A stretch of DNA of 54,488 bases from CAYLHS01 sp964496205 (GTDB lineage: Bacteria; Actinomycetota; Acidimicrobiia; Spongiisociales; UBA4744), in the NCBI GenBank assembly GCA_964496205.1, contig CAZBXV010000011.1, positions 1-54,488 on the forward strand, given 5' to 3'. This document shows, in pieces, positions 48,801-54,488 of the stretch. The notes under the pieces are model-generated. The model saw nothing but the letters and a program-made list of their open reading frames with translations, ran no database searches and had not been told where the DNA came from. Each line of letters opens with the position of its first letter. Positions within the stretch are counted from its first letter, which is position 1. The position numbers and the translations under genes were made by a program.

Positions 48801-50030
48801 TCACCCCTTCGCCAGTTCGCCGGCCTTCCACACGTGCGTGATCTTGGCCGGATCGGCCAGCACGGACACATCGTCCAGTGGGTTGGAGGCGAGAGCGATG
48901 AGGTCGGCATCGAAGCCTGCTTCAATCAGTCCTGCCTTCGGTGCCTGCGGACCGAGTGTCTTCGGACCGTTGAACGTTGCGGCCTCGATCACCTCGAGAG
49001 GGGACATTCCGGAGCGTTCTAGATAGAGAACCTCTTCACCGTTCGCGCCCCATGGAACGGCCGAGGACTGACCGCTGGTCGCCATGTCGGTGCCAAGGGC
49101 GATTGTGACACCTGCCTCATATGCGATCGACATGGACTCCATGTGCCGGTCTGCCATGGCCTCCAGCTTGCGGAACGCGTAGTCGGCCATGCCCGAGGCT
49201 TTGCCTGCGACCAGCAACCGTTCGACGATGAATCTCGTGGACACGAGGGTGGCCCCCTGTTCTCTCATCTGAGCGGCCGTCTCTTCGTCGAGGTAGGTGC
49301 CGTGTTCGATCGTCATGACGCCGGCATCGAGAGCGGCTTTGATGCCGGGCGCCCCGTGGCAATGAGCCATCACGATACGGTCCGCCCTCGCCGCCTCCTC
49401 GACGATGGCCCGCAGTTCCTCGAGGCTGAACTGCTGGTGGATGGGATGGTCGACCTCGCTGAGAACGCCGCCTGATGCACACACCTTGATCACTCTGGCG
49501 TTGCGCCGGAGTTGTTTCCTGGTCGCCTTCAGGCACTCGGGAACACCATCGCACAGCGCGAGCATGCTGTTGTCGATCTCTGCGATCCAATCCAACGGGT
49601 AGGAGTGAAGGTCGCCATGCCCACCTGTCATGGAGAGGATCGCTCCGGCCGCATAGATGTTCGGGCCGAGGATCGAACCCTCATCGACGGCCCTCGAAAG
49701 ATAGATACCGAGACCGCCGGCCTCACGAATCGACGTGAATCCCGCCATGAGCGCAGCATGAGCATCTCGTACCGATCTCGCCGCCCTCAGCTCGGCGGGG
49801 ATCCTCACGAACGTGTCCAGATCGGGTGTTGTGAGTCCCATGAAGTGCGCGTGGCAGTCCCACATGCCGGGCATGACCGCAGGCACTCTCGCTACGGTCG
49901 CTGTCGGTGTCTGGGGAGCGGCGTCGAGCGGGCCGGCGTAGGTGATGGAATCCCCCTCTGTGATGACACACCCGTTGTCGATGGGTTGCCCGTGTCCGGG
50001 GATGAGGACATCTGCTTCGATGCGGTGCAT
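48801..50030 (-). CDS. Metal-dependent amidohydrolase (imidazolonepropionase/prolidase-like)
   Basis: This 409-residue TIM-barrel amidohydrolase has the metal-binding HXH in MPGMWDCHAHFMG, the VIKVCASGGV strand carrying the carboxylated-lysine-type residue, His ligands in VMAHCHG and TIEHGTYLD, and Asp in IALGTDMA. Relatives hydrolyse N-acyl amino acids, dipeptides or cyclic amides. AGGAGA lies 7 bases before ATG 50030, which decides the start. The downstream flank (its 5' side) is the repeat-rich region with the scaffold gap. Confidence 0.9.
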   Translation of the reverse strand: MHRIEADVLIPGHGQPIDNGCVITEGDSITYAGPLDAAPQTPTATVARVPAVMPGMWDCHAHFMGLTTPDLDTFVRIPAELRAARSVRDAHAALMAGFTSIREAGGLGIYLSRAVDEGSILGPNIYAAGAILSMTGGHGDLHSYPLDWIAEIDNSMLALCDGVPECLKATRKQLRRNARVIKVCASGGVLSEVDHPIHQQFSLEELRAIVEEAARADRIVMAHCHGAPGIKAALDAGVMTIEHGTYLDEETAAQMREQGATLVSTRFIVERLLVAGKASGMADYAFRKLEAMADRHMESMSIAYEAGVTIALGTDMATSGQSSAVPWGANGEEVLYLERSGMSPLEVIEAATFNGPKTLGPQAPKAGLIEAGFDADLIALASNPLDDVSVLADPAKITHVWKAGELAKG

Positions 50031-50368
50031 GGATCGATCTCCTGTCGCCTGTGGCTCCAACCTAGTGCGGCAAGGGATGAGGCGGCCTCGCTTCGCTCGA
50101 AGTGCCAGGTACCAGGCACCAGGTACTGAATCGCCGCACGGTCTCGGCGTGGTGGTGGCCGTGTTCCGGCTGGAGACCGTCGACTGGAGACTGAAGACTC
50201 ATAGCTGAACAGCTGAANNNNNNNNNNNNNNNNNNNNNNNNNNNNNNNNNNNNNNNNNNNNNNNNNNNNNNNNNNNNNNNNNNNNNNNNNNNNNNNNNNN
50301 NNNNNNNNNNNNNNNNNAGCTGAACAGCTGAATAGCTGAACAGCTTGGCTCCCGCCTACGCTTCTCCG
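50031..50368. repeat. Repeat-rich intergenic region containing a 100-N scaffold gap
   Basis: No gene is seen. The left part has microrepeats (CCAGGTACCAGGCACCAGG around 50104-50124, and GGAGACCGTCGACTGGAGACT around 50170-50194). An 8-bp tandem repeat, AGCTGAAC/AGCTGAAT, occurs on both sides of the gap (50203-50217 and 50318-50345). The 100 Ns at 50218-50317 are a fixed-size placeholder, so the true array length is unknown. Confidence 0.85.
50357..50362 (+). promoter_or_regulatory. Putative leaderless -10 element for the EamA transporter gene
   Basis: TACGCT lies 6 nt before ATG 50369, just after the tandem repeat array. This supports ATG 50369 over the in-frame start at 50345, inside the repeat flank. 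Confidence 0.6.
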
Positions 50369-51265
50369 ATGACTCGTTTCGCCGCCACGATCGGCGTGGT
50401 GTGTATCTCGTTCTCGGCGATCCTCGTTCGTGCAGCGAATGTGTCCCCGTCTACCGCCGCGGTGTTTCGAGCGCTCTTTGCCCTACCGCTGCTATTCGCA
50501 ATGTGGCTGTTCGTCAAGAGCCGGGACAACCGATCGACCGCTACTCGCCTTGTTGCGCTGACAGCGGGCCTGCTGCTCTCAGTCGACTTGACCGTCTGGC
50601 ACCACTCGATCGAATACATCGGTGCAGGGCTGGCAACGGTGTTGGCGAATGTGCAGGTTGTCTTCGTTGGGTTGGCGGCGTGGGTCATCTGGCGTGAACG
50701 ACCAGCTCGATCGACCGTGTGGGTGATTCCGACCATGGCGGTCGGCCTTGTGCTCGTGTCCGGTGTCGGACAGTCTGATGCATACGGGTCAAACCCTGTG
50801 CTCGGAGTTGTTCTGGGCGCGTCGACCGGCCTGACCTACGCAGCGTTTCTCCTGGTATTCAGGATTGCGACCCGGCGTGAGGAAGCACCTGCCGTGGGGT
50901 CGCTGCTCGATGCCACGGTCGGGACGGCACTCGGCGCGTTCGTGCTCGGGGAGTTGTTCGGGTCTGTGTCGATGCCAACAGGGCCGGCGCTTGGATGGCT
51001 CGTTCTCCTGGCGATCGTCTCCCAGTCGGTGGGGTGGCTGCTCATCGCGACGGCGCTGCCGAAGGTCCCCGCACTCGAGACTTCCGTGTTGCTGTTGATC
51101 CAGCCGATCGCCGCGATGGTGTGGGGAAGGCTCTTTTTCTCCGAGACCGTGTCACTTGCCCAGGGGATCGGAGTGGTGCTGCTGATCGCCGGCATCGTGA
51201 TCGTGTCGGCCCGGGGTGCCACGGAGGGCGCAGCCGGTAGGCTCCGAGCGAGGAGAAGCATGTGA
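50369..51265 (+). CDS. EamA/DMT superfamily transporter
   Basis: This 298-residue protein has about ten hydrophobic helices in two EamA repeats, including FSAILVRAANVSPSTAAVFRALFALPLLF and a C-terminal repeat ALPKVPALETSVLLLIQPIAAMVWG. Members export or import small metabolites such as amino acids or nucleotide sugars. The substrate cannot be inferred. The stop overlaps the GTG of the hydrolase gene by 4 bases. Confidence 0.88.
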   Translation: MTRFAATIGVVCISFSAILVRAANVSPSTAAVFRALFALPLLFAMWLFVKSRDNRSTATRLVALTAGLLLSVDLTVWHHSIEYIGAGLATVLANVQVVFVGLAAWVIWRERPARSTVWVIPTMAVGLVLVSGVGQSDAYGSNPVLGVVLGASTGLTYAAFLLVFRIATRREEAPAVGSLLDATVGTALGAFVLGELFGSVSMPTGPALGWLVLLAIVSQSVGWLLIATALPKVPALETSVLLLIQPIAAMVWGRLFFSETVSLAQGIGVVLLIAGIVIVSARGATEGAAGRLRARRSM

Positions 51266-52050
51266 AACTCGAAGTCATCACCCACGAACCGGCCGGCGAG
51301 CGAAAGGCGACTCCGCTCCTGTTCGTTCACGGAGCCTGGCACGCTGCCTGGTGCTGGAACGAGCACTTCCTCCCGTACTTCGCGGAACAAGGCTACGTCT
51401 CGACCGCGCTGAGTCTGCGCGGCCATGGTGAGAGCGACAACGACAAGAGCCTGAAGACCACGCGGATCAAGGACTACGTGGCGGACGTCGCATCAGTTGC
51501 AGCGGAACTCGATGAGCCGCCGGTGGTGGTCGGGCACTCGATGGGTGGACTCGTCACCCAGATCTATCTCGAGAAGCATCCGGCAGCAGGTGGCGTGCTC
51601 CTCGCGTCGGATCCCGTCAAGGGCGCGCTTCGCACCACGTTGCGTATCGCCGCCAAACATCCGGTGGCGTTCCTCAAGGCAAACCTGACCTGGGATCTGT
51701 ACCCGATCGTTGCGACGCCGAAACTTGCGAGGGAGGCCTTCTTCAGCGAAGACTTGCCTGTCGAAATAATCGACGACTACTTCGAGCACCTCCAATCCGA
51801 GGCGTATCTCGCCTACCTCGACATGCTGTTCAGGCTCCCCAAGCCGAGCAAGGTCAGGGTGCCCATGCTCGTGATGGGAGGGGAACTCGACACGATCTTC
51901 TCCACGGCGGAGGTCGAGGCGACGGCCGTGGCCTACGGCACCGAGGCCGTTATCGTCCCTGGCGCTGCCCACGACATGATGCTCGACTCCGAGTGGCAGT
52001 CGGTTGCCGATCGGATACTGCTGTGGCTCGAGTCGATCTCAGCCCTGTGA
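51262..52050 (+). CDS. Alpha/beta hydrolase
   Basis: This 262-residue hydrolase has the oxyanion motif LLFVHGAWHAAWCW, the nucleophile elbow VGHSMGG, an acid candidate in VMGGELDTIF and the catalytic His in VPGAAHDMML. The pattern resembles esterase/lipase or methylesterase-like members of the family. GTG 51262 overlaps the transporter stop, and the last 12 bases overlap the converging cyclic-nucleotide-binding gene. The substrate is unknown. Confidence 0.87.
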   Translation: MKLEVITHEPAGERKATPLLFVHGAWHAAWCWNEHFLPYFAEQGYVSTALSLRGHGESDNDKSLKTTRIKDYVADVASVAAELDEPPVVVGHSMGGLVTQIYLEKHPAAGGVLLASDPVKGALRTTLRIAAKHPVAFLKANLTWDLYPIVATPKLAREAFFSEDLPVEIIDDYFEHLQSEAYLAYLDMLFRLPKPSKVRVPMLVMGGELDTIFSTAEVEATAVAYGTEAVIVPGAAHDMMLDSEWQSVADRILLWLESISAL

Positions 52051-52521
52051 GATCAACCCTGGCCTGATCCGGCTCCTGATTTGTTCTCGCGTGGCGGCAA
52101 GGCGATGTCCGAGCATCTCCGTGAACCGTCGCAGGAGACCGAGACCCACTGCAGGGTTGTTCTCGAGGGCCGACCAGAGTTCTTCTATCGGTAGCACGAC
52201 GAACTCCGAGTCTTCCATACACACCGCGGAGAAGGGATGAAGTGCTTCCTCGCCGGGGGCAAGTGCGGAGGCGCCGATGACTTCTCCGGGCTGATTGACC
52301 ACGTTCATGAGGATGTCGTCTCCACCGTGGAGTGGCGATTGGCGGTTCGCCACCATTCCCGACATGAACACCAGGAGGGTGCTCGAAGCGGAGCCTTCTT
52401 CGAAGATCCTGGTTCCTGCGACGGCTGTGCGCAGTGTCGCGTGGGGAGCGAGCAGGGCGATCTCTTCATCGGTCAATGAGCGGAAGAACGGCAAGGTCGT
52501 GAGCTCAACGGGATCGATCAT
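52039..52521 (-). CDS. Cyclic nucleotide-binding domain protein
   Basis: This 160-residue protein consists mainly of a CRP-type cyclic nucleotide-binding beta-roll (LPFFRSLTDEEIALLAPHATLRTAVAG, then GEVIGASALAPGEEALHPFSAVCMEDSEFVVLP). No DNA-binding helix-turn-helix is present, so it is a stand-alone sensor or regulatory subunit rather than a CRP-type transcription factor. GGAGG lies 8 bases before ATG 52521. It ends 12 bases inside the converging hydrolase gene and lies 10 bases after the fhs stop, in the same direction, so co-transcription with fhs is likely. Confidence 0.85.
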   Translation of the reverse strand: MIDPVELTTLPFFRSLTDEEIALLAPHATLRTAVAGTRIFEEGSASSTLLVFMSGMVANRQSPLHGGDDILMNVVNQPGEVIGASALAPGEEALHPFSAVCMEDSEFVVLPIEELWSALENNPAVGLGLLRRFTEMLGHRLAATREQIRSRIRPGLISQG

Positions 52522-52531
52522 GGTGTCCTCC

Positions 52532-54259
52532 TCAGAACAGGCCGTGGACCTTGCCGGTGTCGACGTCGATGTCCACATTCTCGAAGGCTGGTCGGCTTGG
52601 CAGGCCCGGCATCGTGCGCATCGTGCCGCACAATGGGTAGAGGAACCCGGCGCCCACACTGGCCCTGATATCGCGCACCGGCAGCCGGAAGTGCTTTGGG
52701 GCACCTTTGGCTTTCGGGTCGTGGCTGAGGCTCAGATGGGTCTTCGCCATGCAGATCGGCAGGTTGTCGTAGCCGAGGTTCGTGTACAGACGGATCTTCT
52801 TCTCCGCCTCGTCCATGAAATCCACACCGTCGGCACCGTACACACGGGTCGCGATGAGTTCGATCTTGTCGCGGATCGACATGTCCAGCGGATACAGAAA
52901 GCGGAAGTCCTTTGGTTGTTCGGCCGCCTTCACAACGGCTGCGGCCAGGTCGACTGCCCCCTCGCCGCCTCGCGCCCAGTGGTCGGTCATGAGAGCGTCC
53001 TCGGCGCCTGCCTCCTTCGCGATCTTCCGGAGCATCTCCACTTCGTTGTCCGTATCGGTGTGGAAGTGGTTGATCGCCACGACAACTGGTACGCCGAAGC
53101 GCTTGGAGATCCTGATGTGAGCGATCAGGTTCGCAGATCCTTTCTCGAGGGCCTCGAGATTCTCCGTCGTCAACTCAGGTGGGAGTGGCTTGCCTGCGAC
53201 GACCCTTCCGAGACCTCCGTGCATCTTCAGCGCTCTGATCGTGGCCACGATCACGACGACATCTGGTGTGAGGCCCGATGCTCGACACTTGATGTCCATG
53301 AACTTCTCCATGCCGATATCCGATCCGAATCCAGACTCGGTGACGACATAGTCGGCGAGGCGCAACGCGATCTGATCAGCGACGATGCTGGAGTTGCCGT
53401 GTGCGATGTTTGCGAACGGGCCGGCGTGGACGAGAACCGGTGTGTGCTCGAGGGTCTGCATCAGCGTCGGCATGAGGGCGTCTTTGAGGAGAACCGCCAT
53501 TGCCCCGGCCACCTTGAGATCCTCGGCTGTCACCGGTTTGCCGTCGAAGGTCGTGCCGACAACGATTCGGCCGAGCCTCGCACGAAGGTCGGCCAGGCCG
53601 GTCGACAGCGCGAGGATCGCCATTACCTCGGACGCCACCGCGATGTCGTACATGGACTCTCTTGGATAACCGTTCGGTTTGCCGCCGAGCCCGATCACCA
53701 CCTGGCGGAGCGCCCTGTCGTTGAGGTCCACGACGCGTCCCCACGTGACCGAGAACGGGTTGAGATTGAGCTGATTTCCGTGTGTGAGGTGATTGTCGAT
53801 AGCCGCGGCGAGCAGATTGTGAGCGATGGACACGGCGTGGATGTCCCCGGTGAGATGGAGATTGAAGTCCTCCATCGGAATGACCTGGCTGTAGCCACCT
53901 CCTGCGGCGCCGCCTTTGATGCCGAACGTCGGGCCCATACTCGGCTGGCGCAACGTGGTGAACACCGAGTGTCCGAGCCTGCCGAGTCCTTGGGAGAGTC
54001 CGACCGCCGTGGTCGTCTTGCCCTCACCCAGCGGGGTGGGAGTGATAGCGGTGACATCGATGTACTTGCCCATTGGCCGATCTGCGAAGGTGCCCCGGAC
54101 ATCCAGATGCACCTTGGCTTTGTAGGCGCCGTAGAGGTCGAGATCATCCGGAGCGAGCCCAACCTGCGCGGCGATGTCGAGGATGGGATCGAGCGGAGCC
54201 TCCTGTGCGATCTCGAGGTCGGACGGGACCGGGGTACGAGGCTGGACAAACGAGCTCAC
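52532..54259 (-). CDS. fhs: Formate--tetrahydrofolate ligase
   Basis: This 575-residue enzyme has the ATP-binding motif TPTPLGEGKTTTAVGL, GIKGGAAGGGYSQVIPME, the LHLTGDIHA segment and the C-terminal GTMRTMPGLPSRPA. It makes 10-formyl-tetrahydrofolate from formate, ATP and tetrahydrofolate, feeding one-carbon metabolism. GTG 54259 is preferred because GAGGAG lies upstream and the conserved N-terminus begins there; the open frame extends further without conserved sequence. Together with the formate dehydrogenase genes 17 kb away it suggests active formate metabolism, although the two are not one operon. Confidence 0.96.
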   Translation of the reverse strand: MSSFVQPRTPVPSDLEIAQEAPLDPILDIAAQVGLAPDDLDLYGAYKAKVHLDVRGTFADRPMGKYIDVTAITPTPLGEGKTTTAVGLSQGLGRLGHSVFTTLRQPSMGPTFGIKGGAAGGGYSQVIPMEDFNLHLTGDIHAVSIAHNLLAAAIDNHLTHGNQLNLNPFSVTWGRVVDLNDRALRQVVIGLGGKPNGYPRESMYDIAVASEVMAILALSTGLADLRARLGRIVVGTTFDGKPVTAEDLKVAGAMAVLLKDALMPTLMQTLEHTPVLVHAGPFANIAHGNSSIVADQIALRLADYVVTESGFGSDIGMEKFMDIKCRASGLTPDVVVIVATIRALKMHGGLGRVVAGKPLPPELTTENLEALEKGSANLIAHIRISKRFGVPVVVAINHFHTDTDNEVEMLRKIAKEAGAEDALMTDHWARGGEGAVDLAAAVVKAAEQPKDFRFLYPLDMSIRDKIELIATRVYGADGVDFMDEAEKKIRLYTNLGYDNLPICMAKTHLSLSHDPKAKGAPKHFRLPVRDIRASVGAGFLYPLCGTMRTMPGLPSRPAFENVDIDVDTGKVHGLF

Positions 54260-54411
54260 GATCGACTCCTCTCGGGCTATGCAATGGAGTCTATTCACCG
54301 CGGAAGATGCGACAGCGGCCGCTGGTGAAAGGGCCGAATTCGGTCCCGTAGGGCCGGTCGGCCCATGGCAGTTGGGGGTGGTCGAGGTTATCAATGTGAA
54401 GAAGTAAGAAG

Positions 54412-54432
54412 GTGCATTACTTATGGATGCAC
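54412..54432. promoter_or_regulatory. Inverted repeat upstream of the right-edge gene
   Basis: GTGCAT (54412-54417) and ATGCAC (54427-54432) are reverse complements spaced by 9 nt within an AT-richer region. It is a candidate operator for the truncated gene that starts about 20 bases downstream. Confidence 0.4.
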
Positions 54433-54453
54433 ATTCCGAAGGGAGATAATGAG

Positions 54454-54488
54454 ATGTCACGAAGGAGCCTTTCCTTCAGGCTGCTTCT
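54454..54488 (+). CDS. Partial CDS cut by the window edge
   Basis: ATG 54454 follows GGGAG by 8 bases and opens the frame MSRRSLSFRLL, a basic and hydrophobic N-terminus that could begin a membrane or secreted protein. An alternative ATG lies at 54449 in another frame. Only 11 codons are visible, so no function can be given. It is divergent from fhs; the 190 bases between them hold no other gene. Confidence 0.4.
   Translation, partial: MSRRSLSFRLL

Noticed and set aside
52295..54328. A 677-codon plus-strand open frame opposite fhs.
   Set aside because: The minus-strand product is an unmistakable formate-tetrahydrofolate ligase; the opposite frame has shadow-like composition.
54260..54411. 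An extended N-terminus of fhs reaching to about 54460.
   Set aside because: The extra residues are low-complexity and unlike the family, and GAGGAG sits properly before GTG 54259.

Overview
The window looks like a GC-rich actinobacterial genome fragment, most plausibly from the Acidimicrobiia or a related uncultured lineage. The evidence is a WhiB-family regulator, an F420-type LLM oxidoreductase, a DUF1876 protein, a class F-type sortase, a homodimeric-type AceE, a PimB-like glycosyltransferase, many GTG starts and many putative leaderless promoters (TANNNT placed 6-8 nt before the start codon). A 100-N scaffold gap at 50218-50317 shows it is a draft or metagenome assembly.

Layout. 1-299 is non-coding and full of hairpins. 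300-12472 is a TetR-led, tightly overlapping operon: a KAS III-like enzyme, two AMP-forming CoA ligases, two alpha/beta hydrolases and a complete branched-chain-amino-acid-type (Liv) ABC importer. It reads as an uptake-and-activation pathway for an unknown carboxylic substrate. 12.5-18.6 kb holds an MscS channel, a glycosyltransferase, Maf, a GMC oxidoreductase, and a DUF4397 surface protein beside a sortase. 18.6-25.4 kb holds another CoA ligase, CcmI/CcmH-like cytochrome c maturation genes, a P-loop protein, a flavin-type split-barrel protein, and a nine-haem cytochrome c with a membrane cytochrome b. 25.6-31.1 kb has aceE, a threonine/serine dehydratase, DUF1634/TauE transport genes and msrB.

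31.2-37.8 kb is the most unusual part: a formate dehydrogenase operon. The catalytic subunit contains an in-frame UGA exactly at the selenocysteine position, followed by a SECIS-like hairpin. The catalytic polypeptide also appears split. Its C-terminal Mo/W-pterin part is the first gene (31223-33118), a NuoE-NuoF-type diaphorase follows, and the N-terminal iron-sulfur part, including the pterin-proximal [4Fe-4S] site, is encoded last (34842-35639). fdhD lies downstream, and formate-tetrahydrofolate ligase lies at the far end of the window, so a formate/one-carbon theme is plausible.

38.4-43.3 kb carries a YbaK-type deacylase, a WhiB7-like regulator with an AT-hook and a long leader with an upstream ORF, a primary-type sigma factor, tRNA-Val, a zinc-ribbon coiled-coil protein, a lipoprotein, DUF1876 and an LLM oxidoreductase. 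43.5-54.3 kb carries an ADP-forming acyl-CoA synthetase, FtsH, a cyclopropane fatty acid synthase-like enzyme, an amidohydrolase, the gap within a tandem repeat, an EamA transporter, a hydrolase, a cyclic-nucleotide-binding protein and fhs. A divergent gene is cut off at the right edge.
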